Positions 43,395-52,117 of a stretch of DNA of 64,000 nucleotides are shown one piece after another. Source of the DNA: Actinomycetospora endophytica (GTDB lineage Bacteria; Actinomycetota; Actinomycetes; Mycobacteriales; Pseudonocardiaceae). The stretch covers positions 186,001 through 250,000 of the forward strand of contig NZ_JAJNDB010000006.1 in assembly GCF_021026375.1 (NCBI RefSeq). Reading direction: 5' to 3'. Both the position numbers and the translations under genes were made by a program. Within the stretch, counting starts at the first letter, position 1. Every line of letters begins with the position of its first letter. The notes beneath the pieces are model-generated. The model searched no databases. It was given only the letters and a program-made list of their open reading frames with translations, and was not told the DNA's origin.

Positions 43395-43667
43395 TCAGGC
43401 CGCGGCGTCCTGGTCGTCGTCGGTGTCGGTGCTGCGGCGGTCGGCGCTCGCGCTGACCCCGACCACTCCGGCGATGGCGACGACGACGCCGAGCCCCGGC
43501 AGCAGCGACTCCGCGCCCGCGAGCAGGACGGGCAGGTAGGGGCGCACGGTGTGCCACACCTGCTCGGCGCGGGTGGCGGGTGCCGTGTCGCCCGGCGCCG
43601 GGCGCGGTCCGGGGATCGGCGGCAGCGTCGTGGGGCCGGGGATCGTGATGGTGATCGTGATGCTCAT
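43395..43667 (-). CDS. Small 90-aa single-helix protein
   Basis: Starts at ATG 43667 with Ile/Thr alternation (SITITITIPGPTTLPPIPGP), then EQVWHTVRPYLPVLLAG and a hydrophobic helix LLPGLGVVVAIAGVVGVSA, ending in an acidic tail. No family recognised. It converges with the cyclase gene, 4 bp apart. Confidence 0.45.
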   Translation of the reverse strand: MSITITITIPGPTTLPPIPGPRPAPGDTAPATRAEQVWHTVRPYLPVLLAGAESLLPGLGVVVAIAGVVGVSASADRRSTDTDDDQDAAA

Positions 43668-44049
43668 GGGACGGCCTCGCTCTCCGCGTGCAGGCGGCCG
43701 GGCCCGTCACGCGGTCGCGGCCGGCCTCAGAGCGAGGGGGACGCGGAGCGCGGGGCGGGCGGGTGGGAGTCGGACCTGGTTCTCCTCGATCGCCGGGATT
43801 CGGCGACGGGACTGTGACCGGGACTCACACGCTCACCTCCTCGCACTCTCGGGCACACGCAGTGCCATCGACATCGATCACTAGACACCCCGGTGATCAC
43901 GCCGGTCAAGGGGGCGTGCGGGTGGTGGTGCTGGGGCCGTCGACGACGGGCACACCAGACATCCCGGCGGCCCTCGTGCGGCCGCCTGGTGTGCTGTTGA
44001 TCAGCGGCAGTGCTGGCGCGGCGGCGATCACCCGGGCGAGACTCACCCC
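43668..44049. other. Intergenic region, possibly with decayed TGATCA repeats
   Basis: 382 bp without a supported gene between the small protein and a membrane protein. TGATCA-containing stretches at about 43893 and 43995, and a short GATCAC/GTGATC inverted pair at 43875-43898, resemble the hairpin family but too weakly to call copies. Confidence 0.4.
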
Positions 44050-44535
44050 GTGACCGACCCCGCGGCGTGGAGCGACTTCAGCGTGGCCACCGCCGGCGCG
44101 GCGGCCGCGCTGACAGGCCTGCTGTTCGTGGCGCTCTCGATCAACCTCACCGCCGTCCTCGCCTCGACGCACACCACCGCCCGGGCGGCGTCGACGCTGG
44201 TCCTGCTCGCCTCGCCGGTGTTCCTCGCGCTCGCGCTGCTGGCGCCGTGGGGGTCGTCGACGACCCTCGGCGTCGTGCTCGTCGTCCTCGCGGTGATCAT
44301 CGGGGGCAGCCTCGGTGTGATGCTGCCGCGGCCGATCCCGGAGGTGCCCCTCCCGGCGTGGATCGCCACCACCGTGCTGCCTCCGGTCGTGCTGACCGCG
44401 GGCGCCCTGCTCGCCGGGATCGGGGTCCTCGCCGACGGGCTCGGCGGGCTGATCTGGCTCGCGCCGGGGATCGGGTTCGCGCTGTTCGGCGGGCTGGTCG
44501 GTGCCTGGGTGCTGCTGGTGGAGATCCTGCGCTGA
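44050..44535 (+). CDS. Integral membrane protein, 161 aa
   Basis: Begins at GTG 44050. Almost entirely hydrophobic with five likely helices (FSVATAGAAAALTGLLFVALSI, STLVLLASPVFLALALLAPW, TTLGVVLVVLAVIIGG, TVLPPVVLTAGALLAGIGVL, IGFALFGGLVGAWVLLVEIL). Resembles small actinobacterial modulator-type membrane proteins of unknown function. Convergent with the esterase gene. Confidence 0.6.
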   Translation: MTDPAAWSDFSVATAGAAAALTGLLFVALSINLTAVLASTHTTARAASTLVLLASPVFLALALLAPWGSSTTLGVVLVVLAVIIGGSLGVMLPRPIPEVPLPAWIATTVLPPVVLTAGALLAGIGVLADGLGGLIWLAPGIGFALFGGLVGAWVLLVEILR

Positions 44536-44541
44536 CCCGGC

Positions 44542-45753
44542 TCACCAGCCGTGGTCGGCCAGCCAGTGCTCACTGATCGTGAGGCGGGCCTGGTTGCCCA
44601 GGGAGCCGGTGCCGAGCGTGTCGTAGGCGTGGTTCGCGTACGGCATCCGGACGAGCGTCGCGTCCACCCCGGCCGCACGCGCCTGATCCACGAACCGCTC
44701 GACGCCGCCGGGCGGGACCAGCTCGTCGCGGGTCGGCCCGATGACCAACGTCGCCGGCGCACGCGGGGTGATCGCGGGGCCGCCGGAGACCGCGGCGTAG
44801 CGGTCCGGCACCTGCTCGGGGGTGCCGCCGGTGTAGAGCTGCCCCAGGTACCCGGCCGGGGTGCCGGGCTGGCCGGGGAAGTGGCCGTGCTCGTAGGCGT
44901 CCACCAGATCGACCGCCGGGTACTGCACGAGCACCCCGCGCGGCACCGGCACCGTCCCCCCGCACGACGACGGCTGCGTCCCGGACGCCGCGTGGTAGCC
45001 GACCGACACCGCGAGCTGTCCGCCCGCGGAGTCCCCGGCCAGGACGATGCGGCTCGGGTCGCCGCCCCGGCCGGGCGCCAGCGCGGCGACCTTCGTCAGC
45101 GCGCAGGCGACCTCCGGCCCGGCGACGTCCCACGTCGGGCGGGTGCCGCTGGAGAGCGTGTACGCGACGCTGACGACGAGGCGCCCGTGATCGGCGAACC
45201 ACCGCAGGTCGTCGGTGTTGCCAAGCTCGGACCCGGCGTTCCACCCGCCGCCGTGGACGTAGACGAGCACCGGAGCGGGCCCGGTGGCGCCGCGCGGGTC
45301 CCACACCGCGGCGTGCAGCGCGGCGCCGTCGGGACCCGTCGTGTACACCGGGTCGCCGTCGGGCAGCGCCAGGCCGGAGGAGGGGACGACCGCCCGGAAC
45401 GGGTTCACCGACCCGCCCGCGGCCACCGTCGTGACCACGCTGATCCCGACGACGACCGCGAGCGCCACCGTCGCGACGCCCGTCCCGATCGCCACCCCGG
45501 TGGCGGCCCACCGCAGCCGGCGGCGCAGCAGGAGCGCGAGCACCGCGGCCACCAGCCCGGCGACGACGAGCGTCGCCCCGCGCGCGGGGACGGTGACCGT
45601 GGCCCACCCGGAGAGCGCCCCGAGCCCGGGGACGAGCGCGCCGAGGGCGACGAGCAGCACGGTCAGGCCGACGAACCCGAGCACGACCAGCGCCAGACCG
45701 GCCGCCGCGCCGGTGAGCCGGCGACCGCGCCGCGGGCCGGCGGACGTCGTCAT
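44542..45753 (-). CDS. Membrane-anchored alpha/beta hydrolase (HSL-type esterase)
   Basis: 403 aa from ATG 45753. Three hydrophobic helices occupy residues ~12-115, then a hormone-sensitive-lipase-type catalytic domain: oxyanion HGGGWNAGSEL, nucleophile Ser in VLAGDSAGGQLAVS, Asp in GPTRDELVPPGG and His in YANHAYDTLG. An ester substrate at the outer membrane face is likely. It is divergent in layout from nothing close; the GntR gene lies 63 nt upstream on the same strand and could control it. Confidence 0.85.
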   Translation of the reverse strand: MTTSAGPRRGRRLTGAAAGLALVVLGFVGLTVLLVALGALVPGLGALSGWATVTVPARGATLVVAGLVAAVLALLLRRRLRWAATGVAIGTGVATVALAVVVGISVVTTVAAGGSVNPFRAVVPSSGLALPDGDPVYTTGPDGAALHAAVWDPRGATGPAPVLVYVHGGGWNAGSELGNTDDLRWFADHGRLVVSVAYTLSSGTRPTWDVAGPEVACALTKVAALAPGRGGDPSRIVLAGDSAGGQLAVSVGYHAASGTQPSSCGGTVPVPRGVLVQYPAVDLVDAYEHGHFPGQPGTPAGYLGQLYTGGTPEQVPDRYAAVSGGPAITPRAPATLVIGPTRDELVPPGGVERFVDQARAAGVDATLVRMPYANHAYDTLGTGSLGNQARLTISEHWLADHGW

Positions 45754-45816
45754 GGGCGGGAGCGTACGGCGCCGGCCGTGTGGACGATCTTGTGCGGCCC
45801 GGTCGGGTGAGGGACC

Positions 45817-46557
45817 TCAGCGGGTCGGGCGCCGCGGCCGGCTGATCTCCACCTCGATGAGGTACCGGTCGCCGCGGACCAGGGCGTCCACCCGTTCGAC
45901 CGGCGTGCCGCGGTCGTCGCGCGAGGTCCGCCGGAAGCGCCACCCCGCGCGCCCGGACGGGATGCCGAGCAGCGCCGCGTCCTCGCCCTCGACCAGGACG
46001 GGCTCGACGGTCTGCGTGCCGCCGACGACGCTGCGGCCGTACCGCGTCTCGAGCAGCGCGTACCAGGAGGCCTCGCCGTCGAGGTCGGCGCCCGCGATGT
46101 CGGGGACGATCCGCGTGGGCACGTGGAGCAGCTCGCGCGCCATCGGCTCGCCGTCGGCCAGGCGCAGGCGCGCGAACCGCCGGACCGGGTCGCCGAGCGG
46201 GACGGCGAGGTGTTCGGCGAGGTCGTCGTCGGCCGCGATCTCGTCGTGCCACAGCAGCCGGGAGGACGGGCGCAGGCCGCGCCGGGTCATGTCGTCGTGG
46301 AACGACAGCGCGGCGAGCGGCTGCGCGGGAGCGGTGCGGCGGGCGTAGGTGCCGGCGCCGTGGCGACGCTCGACGACGCGGCGGGCGGTGAGCTCCGCGA
46401 GGGCCAGCCGGACCGTCGAGCGCGACACGTGACAGCGCTCGGCGAGGTCCCGCTCCCCCGGCAGCAGCGCCCCGGGCCCGAGCTCGCGGCAGAGCCGTTC
46501 GACCTCCACCTGGACGTGCGCGGTCCGGGATTGCAGCACGGTTGCCGGTCTTACCAC
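45817..46557 (-). CDS. GntR/HutC-type transcriptional regulator
   Basis: 246 aa from GTG 46557. GntR winged helix at residues ~10-70 (CRELGPGALLPGERDLAERCHVSRSTVRLALAELTARRVVERRHGAGTYARR) and a UTRA effector domain to the end (FHDDMTRRGLRPSSRLLWH, FARLRLADGEPMARELLHVP, VEPVLVEGEDAALLGIPSG, FRRTSRDDRGTPVERVDALVRGDRY). A longer TTG start would place the operator palindrome (46564-46582) inside the gene, so the GTG is preferred. Likely autoregulated. Confidence 0.87.
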   Translation of the reverse strand: MVRPATVLQSRTAHVQVEVERLCRELGPGALLPGERDLAERCHVSRSTVRLALAELTARRVVERRHGAGTYARRTAPAQPLAALSFHDDMTRRGLRPSSRLLWHDEIAADDDLAEHLAVPLGDPVRRFARLRLADGEPMARELLHVPTRIVPDIAGADLDGEASWYALLETRYGRSVVGGTQTVEPVLVEGEDAALLGIPSGRAGWRFRRTSRDDRGTPVERVDALVRGDRYLIEVEISRPRRPTR

Positions 46558-46563
46558 GAGTGA

Positions 46564-46582
46564 GCGGTACCGCCAGTACCGC
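46564..46582. promoter_or_regulatory. Operator palindrome just upstream of the GntR gene
   Basis: GCGGTAC-CGCCA-GTACCGC, perfect 7-bp arms, ending 7 bp before the GTG start. The size suits a HutC-group GntR dimer. Confidence 0.7.
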
Positions 46583-46695
46583 AAGCGGTTGCGGGTGGTC
46601 GGATCGTCATCCGGGACTCATGGGCGCGTCCGGGAGGACGGCGCGCACCGAGTGCGGAATGCTCATGGGCGCTGCCACCGACTTCTCCGGAAGCT

Positions 46696-46709
46696 GATTC
46701 CCTGGAATC
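46696..46709. promoter_or_regulatory. Short palindrome before the MarR gene
   Basis: GATTCC-CT-GGAATC, ending 3 bp before ATG 46713. It occupies the place of a ribosome site, which is otherwise not visible. Confidence 0.45.
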
Positions 46710-46712
46710 GAC

Positions 46713-47129
46713 ATGAACCTGAGCGAGCTGTTCGACGACCTGGTCCGGGTCGAGATCGTGCTGTGGGACGCCGTCGACCGGCGCCTGCGTGCGGAGGTCG
46801 GGCTGCCGCTCGGACGCGTCGAGGCGCTCCGGGTCGTGGCGACGAGCGACCCGTGCCGCGTGCAGGACGTGGCGGTCTCGCTCCGGATCACCGTCGGCGC
46901 GGCGAGCAAGCTGACCGACCGGCTCGTCACGGGCGGCCTGGTGGAGCGCCGGGCCCACCCCACCGACCGGCGCTCGTCGCTGCTGCGGGCCACCGAGACG
47001 GGCGAGCAGGCGCACGCCGCGGCCACGGTGGCGATCGAGGACGAGCTGGGGCGGCTCCTGCACGACGACGACGTCGCCGGGCTCAGGCCCGTCGTCGCCG
47101 GCCTGCGGGCACGCCTCGCGCCGCGGTGA
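46713..47129 (+). CDS. MarR-family transcriptional regulator
   Basis: 138 aa from ATG 46713. Winged helix of MarR type: GLPLGRVEALRVVATSDPC, VQDVAVSLRITVGAASKLTDRLVTGGLVERRAHPTDRRSSLLRATE. Divergent from the GntR gene with 155 bp between starts. No metabolic gene adjoins it, so target and ligand are unknown; the palindrome at 46696 suggests autoregulation. Confidence 0.86.
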   Translation: MNLSELFDDLVRVEIVLWDAVDRRLRAEVGLPLGRVEALRVVATSDPCRVQDVAVSLRITVGAASKLTDRLVTGGLVERRAHPTDRRSSLLRATETGEQAHAAATVAIEDELGRLLHDDDVAGLRPVVAGLRARLAPR

Positions 47130-47138
47130 CTCCTGCCG

Positions 47139-48038
47139 TCAGCCGAGGTCCGGCCAGATGCGCTGCAGCATGTGCCAGTCCTGGGGGTGCCGGGCGATGT
47201 CGCCGGCGAACGCGTCGGCCATCGCCTGCGTCGCGGCGGGGACGGCGTCCTGGCCGGTGACCGGCACCGGCGGGTGGATCCGGAAGCCCCAGTTCTCGTC
47301 GGGTCCCGACCCGGTGAACCAGCAGCCGAGCGGGAGCAGCGCGGCGCCCGTCGCCGCGGCCAGCGAGGCGGGTCCGGGCGGCATCGCCGCACGGTGGCCG
47401 AAGAAGTCGACGCCGATGCCGTGGCGCGAGAGGTCGCGGTCGGCGACGAGGCACACGATCCTCCCGGCCCGCAGCGCGCGGAGCAGCCCGCGGACCGGGG
47501 CCTCGCCGCCGGTCATCGGGAGGATCTCGAAGCCGAGGGACTCGCGGTAGTCGACGAACCGCTGGAACAGCGCCTCGGGTCGCAGCCGTTCGGCCACCGT
47601 CGCGAATCCGCCGTAGCGCTGCACCGCCCACGCGCCGACGACGTCCCAGTTGCCGGAGTGCGTCAGCGCGACGACGGCGCCGCGGCCGCGGGCGAGCGCG
47701 GCGTCGAGGTGCTCGCGGCCGTGCACGGCCGGGTCGACGCGCTCGGCCAGTTCCTTGTGGTCCATAGTCGGGAGCCGGAACGCCTCGCGCCAGTAGCGGG
47801 CGTAGGACCGGACGCCGGCGCGGGTCAGCTGGTCCAGCTGATCGTCGCGCAGATCCGGCCGGACCCGCGCGTAGTTCCGGCGCAGGCGGGCGACGCCCGG
47901 CCCGCCGCGTCGGGTGGCGAGATCCGCCCCGCCGTCGAACGCGGTCCGCGCCAGCGGCGCCGGCAGTTCGCGGACGAGGCGCCAGCCCGCGGCGTAGCCG
48001 AGGTCGGCCGCCCGCCCGGCGAGGTCGCCACCGGTCAC
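47139..48038 (-). CDS. patA: Phosphatidylinositol mannoside acyltransferase
   Basis: 299 aa from GTG 48038, overlapping the pgsA stop (GTGA). Lauroyl-acyltransferase-like fold with the catalytic HX4D motif in VALTHSGNWDVVGAW, then FATVAERLRPEALFQRFVDYRESLGFEILP, CLVADRDLSRHGIGVDFFG and the C-terminal WHMLQRIWPDL. In mycobacteria this enzyme (Rv2611c) acylates the mannose of PIM after PimA acts. It is downstream of pgsA and HIT in one minus-strand operon. Confidence 0.9.
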   Translation of the reverse strand: MTGGDLAGRAADLGYAAGWRLVRELPAPLARTAFDGGADLATRRGGPGVARLRRNYARVRPDLRDDQLDQLTRAGVRSYARYWREAFRLPTMDHKELAERVDPAVHGREHLDAALARGRGAVVALTHSGNWDVVGAWAVQRYGGFATVAERLRPEALFQRFVDYRESLGFEILPMTGGEAPVRGLLRALRAGRIVCLVADRDLSRHGIGVDFFGHRAAMPPGPASLAAATGAALLPLGCWFTGSGPDENWGFRIHPPVPVTGQDAVPAATQAMADAFAGDIARHPQDWHMLQRIWPDLG

Positions 48039-48712
48039 CGGTCGGCGTCCCGCGACTCCGCCGCGGGGAGCTCTCCGACGGGTCGGTCGGTGCGTCCGGT
48101 GGCCGCGCCGTACTGCTCGCGGGCGCTCGTCCACACCGTCGCGATGCGCTGTCCGACGGTCACCAGCGAGCCGACGGTGAGCAGCCACAGCGCGACGTCG
48201 ACCGCCCACCACAGGCCCAGGCCGGTCAACCCGATCCCGGTCAGCCCGAGGATGAGCCGCTCGGCCCGCTCGACGATCCCGCCGTCGCCGCGCAGTCCCG
48301 CCGCCTCGGCGCGGGCCTTGATGTAGGAGATCAGCTGACCGCTGACCAGGCAGATCAGGGCCAGCGCGGCGACGGTCCACCGGTCGTTCGCCGCCGCCCA
48401 CCAGGCGATGCCGGCGAAGACGGTGCCGTCGACGAGGCGGTCGCCGACCGAGTCGAGCACCCCGCCGAACGGGCTCGACACCCCCCGCGCGCGGGCCATC
48501 GCCCCGTCCAGGACGTCCAGCATCGCGAAGCCCCAGACGATCATCGCGGCGGCGAAGAGGTGCCCCGTCGGGATCAGCCAGATCGCGAACCCCGTCGCGC
48601 CGAGGGTCCCGAGCACCGTCACCGCGTCCGGATGGATGCCGCGGCGTACCAGCCACTTGCCGGCGGGCTGCACGCCGCGGTTGATCGCCGCGCGGCCCCA
48701 CTCGTTGATCAC
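48035..48712 (-). CDS. pgsA1: Phosphatidylinositol (phosphate) synthase, CDP-alcohol phosphotransferase
   Basis: 225 aa from ATG 48712, overlapping the HIT stop (ATGA). CDP-alcohol phosphotransferase motif DGX2ARX8GX3DX3D is complete in DVLDGAMARARGVSSPFGGV then LDSVGDRLVD. About six membrane helices. By position (Rv2612c) it makes phosphatidylinositol phosphate, the acceptor lipid for PimA, from CDP-diacylglycerol and inositol phosphate. Confidence 0.93.
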   Translation of the reverse strand: MINEWGRAAINRGVQPAGKWLVRRGIHPDAVTVLGTLGATGFAIWLIPTGHLFAAAMIVWGFAMLDVLDGAMARARGVSSPFGGVLDSVGDRLVDGTVFAGIAWWAAANDRWTVAALALICLVSGQLISYIKARAEAAGLRGDGGIVERAERLILGLTGIGLTGLGLWWAVDVALWLLTVGSLVTVGQRIATVWTSAREQYGAATGRTDRPVGELPAAESRDADR

Positions 48713-49377
48713 TGCCCCTGTCCACTTCCCGTCGCTGTGCTCGCCCAGACCTCGGCGAGGCGCTGCCGGGTCTCGGCCAGCAGCGCAGGGATGACCTTCG
48801 TCTGGCCGATGACGGTGATGAAGTTGGCGTCGCCGCCCCAGCGCGGCACCACGTGCTGGTGCAGGTGGTCGGCGAGCGAACCGCCCGCGACGTGCCCCAG
48901 GTTGATGCCGACGTTGAACCCGTGCGGCGCCGACATCGCCCGCAGCGCCCGGATCGCCTGCTGGGTGACGCGCATCAGCTCGGTCGACTCGTCGTCGGTG
49001 ATCTCGTCGAGCCCGGCCACGTGCCGGTAGGGCACGACCATGAGATGGCCCGGGTTGTACGGGTGCAGGTTCAGCACCGCGTACACCAGGTCGCCGCGGG
49101 CGACGACGAGCCCGTCCTCGTCGTCACGTCCGGGGATCGCGCAGAGCGGGCAGCCCCCGTCGACCTCGCCGGTGCCCGACTCCCCCGCGATGTAGGCCAT
49201 CCGGTGCGGCGCCCACAACCGGCGGAAGCCGTCCGGGGTGCCGGCGCCGTCGAGCTGCTGGGCGCCGTCGGGGTGCCCGAGGGGCACGCCGGACTCCGGC
49301 CGCCCGGGCTGGGCGGGCAGGCCGCGAGCGCCGGCCCCGTCCGGTGCGTGCTCGCTCGTCACCGCGTCGTCGTCCAT
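48709..49377 (-). CDS. HIT-domain protein (AP4A phosphorylase-like)
   Basis: 222 aa from ATG 49377. A ~50-residue variable N-terminus precedes the HIT domain: LWAPHRMAYIAG, CPLCAIPGRDDEDGLVVARGD, YNPGHLMVVPYRHVAGLDE, and the catalytic histidine triad in SLADHLHQHVVPRW. Equivalent to Rv2613c, reported as a diadenosine tetraphosphate phosphorylase. Between thrS (24 nt) and pgsA (overlap). Confidence 0.92.
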   Translation of the reverse strand: MDDDAVTSEHAPDGAGARGLPAQPGRPESGVPLGHPDGAQQLDGAGTPDGFRRLWAPHRMAYIAGESGTGEVDGGCPLCAIPGRDDEDGLVVARGDLVYAVLNLHPYNPGHLMVVPYRHVAGLDEITDDESTELMRVTQQAIRALRAMSAPHGFNVGINLGHVAGGSLADHLHQHVVPRWGGDANFITVIGQTKVIPALLAETRQRLAEVWASTATGSGQGQ

Positions 49378-49401
49378 CGCAGACCCATCGTGCTCGTCGG
49401 G

Positions 49402-51468
49402 TCAGGCACGCGTCACGTGCGGACCGAAGGACCCCTCGTCCGGCGAGGTGTTCTCGCGACGCGCGACCCAGTCGGCGACGGCCGCCACCGCGTCGTCGAC
49501 CGGCACCCCGTTGACCTGGGACCCGTCGCGGAACCGGAACGACACCGCGTTCGCGTCGGCGTCCTTCCCGCCCGCGAGCAGCAGGAACGGGACCTTCGCG
49601 AGGGTGTGCGTGCGAATCTTCTTCTGCATCCGGTCGTCGGAGTGGTCGGCCTCGGCCCTCAGGCCCAGGGCCTTCATCTTCCCGACGATCCCGTCGACGT
49701 AGTCCGTCTGCTCGCCCGACACCGGGATCGCGACGGCCTGCACCGGCGCGAGCCACGCCGGGAACGCGCCCGCGTAGTGCTCGGTGAGCACGCCGAAGAA
49801 GCGCTCGATGCTGCCGAAGAGCGCGCGGTGGATCATGACGGGACGCTGCCGGGACCCGTCGCTCGCGGTGTACTCCAGCTCGAAGCGGTCGGGCAGCATC
49901 AGGTCGACCTGGATCGTCGACATCTGCCAGTAGCGCCCGATCGCGTCCTTGGCCTGCACGCTGATCTTCGGGGCGTAGAAGGCGGCGCCGCCCGGGTCGT
50001 CGACGAGGTCGAGGCCGAAGCTCGACGCCGCGTCGCGCAGCGCCTGCGTGGCCTCCTCCCACTCCTCGTCGGTGCCGATCGACTTCTCCGGGTTGCGGGT
50101 GGAGAGCTCGAGGTAGAAGTCGTCGAGGCCGTAGTCGCGCAGCAGCCCGAGCACGAAGGTCAGCAGCGAGGTGATCTCGCCGGCCATCTGCTCGCGGGTG
50201 CAGTAGATGTGCGCGTCGTCCTGGGTGAAGCCGCGCGCCCGGGTCAGGCCGTGGACCACGCCCGACTTCTCGTAGCGGTAGACGGTGCCGAACTCGAAGA
50301 GCCGCAGCGGCAGCTCCCGGTACGACCGCCCGCGCGCCCGGAAGATCAGGTTGTGCATCGGGCAGTTCATCGGCTTGAGGTAGTAGTCGATGCCCGGCCG
50401 CTTCAGCTCGCCGTCGTCGCCGTACTCGGCGTCGAGGTGCATCGCCGGGAACATGCCCTCGCGGTACCAGTCGAGGTGGCCGCTGGTCTGGAAGAGCTCG
50501 CCCTTGGTGGCGTGCGGGGTGTTGACGAACTCGTAGCCAGCCTCGGTGTGCCGCTTGCGGGAGTAGTCCTCCAGCTCCTTGCGGATGATCCCGCCCTTGG
50601 GGTGGAAGACCGCGAGGCCGGAGCCGATCTCGTCCGGGAAGCTGAACAGGTCCAGTTCGGCGCCCAGACGGCGGTGGTCGCGGCGCTCGGCCTCGGCCAG
50701 CCGCTCCAGGTAGGCGTCCTGGGCCTCCGGCGACTCCCACGCGGTCCCGTAGATCCGCTGCAGCTGCGCGTTGCGCTGGTCGCCGCGCCAGTAGGCGGCC
50801 GCCGACCGGGTGATCTTGAAGGCCGGGATGTACCCGGTGGTCGGGATGTGGGGGCCGCGGCACAGGTCGCCCCAGACCCGCTCGCCGGTGTGGGCGTGGA
50901 TGTTGTCGTAGGCGGTCAGGTCGCCGGACCCGACCTCCATGATCTCGCTGTCGTCCTCGTCGGTGGTGCCCTTGAGGTCGACGAGCTCGAGCTTGAAGGG
51001 CTCGGAGGCGAGTTCCTCGCGGGCGGCGTCGAGGGACTCGTACTCCCGGCGCACGAAGCGCTGCTTCGCCTTGATGATCTTCTTCATCGACTTCTCGAGG
51101 TCGGCGAGGTCGTCGGGGGTGAAGGGCTTGTCGACCGCGAAGTCGTAGTAGAAGCCGTCGGCCACCGGCGGGCCGATGCCCAGCTTGGCGTCCGGGAACT
51201 TCTGCTGCACGGCCTGCGCGAGGACGTGCGCGGCGCTGTGGCGGATGACCGCGCGGCCGTCGTCGGTGTCGGCCGCGACCGGCTCGACGTCGACGTCCTC
51301 GTCGGGGCGCCAGGCGAGGTCCTTGAGGGCGCCGTCGGGGGCGCGCACGACGACGACGGTGCTGGAGCCGGTGCCGGAGAGGCTCGCTTCGCGGAGGGCC
51401 TCGCCGGCCGTCGTCCCGGCGCCGACCCGGACGGTGGCGGCGGGAGCGGGGGCTGCGAGCGAGGACAC
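49402..51468 (-). CDS. thrS: Threonyl-tRNA synthetase
   Basis: 688 aa from GTG 51468. Class II synthetase charging tRNA-Thr. Domains in order: TGS ([16 protein letters not shown] onward), editing domain ([35 protein letters not shown]), catalytic core ([36 protein letters not shown] with the zinc Cys, [31 protein letters not shown]) and anticodon-binding C-terminus. First gene of the thrS-HIT-pgsA1-patA operon. Confidence 0.97.
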   Translation of the reverse strand: MSSLAAPAPAATVRVGAGTTAGEALREASLSGTGSSTVVVVRAPDGALKDLAWRPDEDVDVEPVAADTDDGRAVIRHSAAHVLAQAVQQKFPDAKLGIGPPVADGFYYDFAVDKPFTPDDLADLEKSMKKIIKAKQRFVRREYESLDAAREELASEPFKLELVDLKGTTDEDDSEIMEVGSGDLTAYDNIHAHTGERVWGDLCRGPHIPTTGYIPAFKITRSAAAYWRGDQRNAQLQRIYGTAWESPEAQDAYLERLAEAERRDHRRLGAELDLFSFPDEIGSGLAVFHPKGGIIRKELEDYSRKRHTEAGYEFVNTPHATKGELFQTSGHLDWYREGMFPAMHLDAEYGDDGELKRPGIDYYLKPMNCPMHNLIFRARGRSYRELPLRLFEFGTVYRYEKSGVVHGLTRARGFTQDDAHIYCTREQMAGEITSLLTFVLGLLRDYGLDDFYLELSTRNPEKSIGTDEEWEEATQALRDAASSFGLDLVDDPGGAAFYAPKISVQAKDAIGRYWQMSTIQVDLMLPDRFELEYTASDGSRQRPVMIHRALFGSIERFFGVLTEHYAGAFPAWLAPVQAVAIPVSGEQTDYVDGIVGKMKALGLRAEADHSDDRMQKKIRTHTLAKVPFLLLAGGKDADANAVSFRFRDGSQVNGVPVDDAVAAVADWVARRENTSPDEGSFGPHVTRA

Positions 51469-51606
51469 GGCGCGTACTCCTGGGTCGTGAAGGCTGATCT
51501 GGGTCGTGGCGGAGGGTCTCCCCCGCGAGTACCAGCCTATCGACCGACGGCGAGGGGGTTCGGAGCGCCGTGCCGGGGCCGGACGGGGGTCTCCGCGCGG
51601 CGGTTG

Positions 51607-51675
51607 CATGATCAACAGGCCTGGATGGCTGCGGAGGAGTCCCTGCGACGACCACTGGGTCCCGGTGATCACACG
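51607..51675. repeat. TGATCA hairpin element, degenerate arms
   Basis: Left tip CATGATCAACAGGCCTG and right tip GGGTCCCGGTGATCAC. The right 30 bp (GACGACCACTGGGTCCCGG...) recur at 57309-57336. Confidence 0.6.
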
Positions 51676-51692
51676 CGGCGGTCGTGCTCGCT

Positions 51693-51753
51693 TGATCAAC
51701 AGGCCTGCATGTGTCCCGCCCGGCCCGCAAGGCCCACCCAGGCCTGTTGATCA
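51693..51753. repeat. TGATCA hairpin element
   Basis: TGATCAACAGGCCTG paired with CAGGCCTGTTGATCA, perfect 15-bp arms, 31-bp centre. Confidence 0.8.
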
Positions 51754-51772
51754 CGCGAGGCGGGCGGCTGGT

Positions 51773-51839
51773 CATGATCACCGGGCACCTGGCGGGCTCC
51801 TCGCCCCCCGTCCACCCCGCCACATGCCCGCTGATCATG
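51773..51839. repeat. TGATCA hairpin element
   Basis: CATGATCACCGGGCACCTGG on the left, CATGCCCGCTGATCATG on the right, with a few mismatches. Same left arm as the copies at 15080 and 57194. Confidence 0.75.
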
Positions 51840-51887
51840 CGCGGGGAGTTGTCCGGCAGGTGAGCCGGCGCCCGCGGCCGCCGCTGC

Positions 51888-51950
51888 AAGATCAACAGAC
51901 CTGTTCGGGATGTCCGCGGCTGGTGGGACCCATTCATGCCTGTCAATCAC
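51888..51950. repeat. TGATCA hairpin element, decayed
   Basis: AAGATCAACAGACCTGT on the left, CATGCCTGTCAATCACG on the right; tips degraded to GATCA and AATCA. Confidence 0.5.
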
Positions 51951-51967
51951 GGTGGTCGGTCGCCCAA

Positions 51968-52030
51968 CATGATCACCGGGCACTTGCCGGGCCCTCAGCC
52001 CCGTCCATCCCGCCACGGCCTGTTGATCAT
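51968..52030. repeat. TGATCA hairpin element
   Basis: CATGATCACCGGGCACTTG on the left, CACGGCCTGTTGATCATG on the right. Confidence 0.7.
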
Positions 52031-52117
52031 GAGAGCAGGCTAGCCGCCCCCGACGCTCCTAGAGGAGAAAATCGCACCTACGAGACGAACTCTCGCGAGG
52101 AGTCCGGCAACCATAGG

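Larger units (their letters stand above)
51469..52117. other. Gene-free region with a cluster of TGATCA hairpins
   Basis: 649 bp between thrS (start) and the candidate immunity gene (end). It holds about five hairpin elements listed below. Open frames crossing it are artefacts of the repeats. Confidence 0.75.

Noticed and set aside
46558-46584. TTG start nine codons upstream for the GntR gene
   Set aside because: It would put the perfect operator palindrome inside the coding region and adds a non-conserved YWRYRS stretch.
51607-52030. Possible CRISPR array
   Set aside because: Units are palindromic hairpins of alternating orientation with no constant repeat/spacer length and no cas genes.
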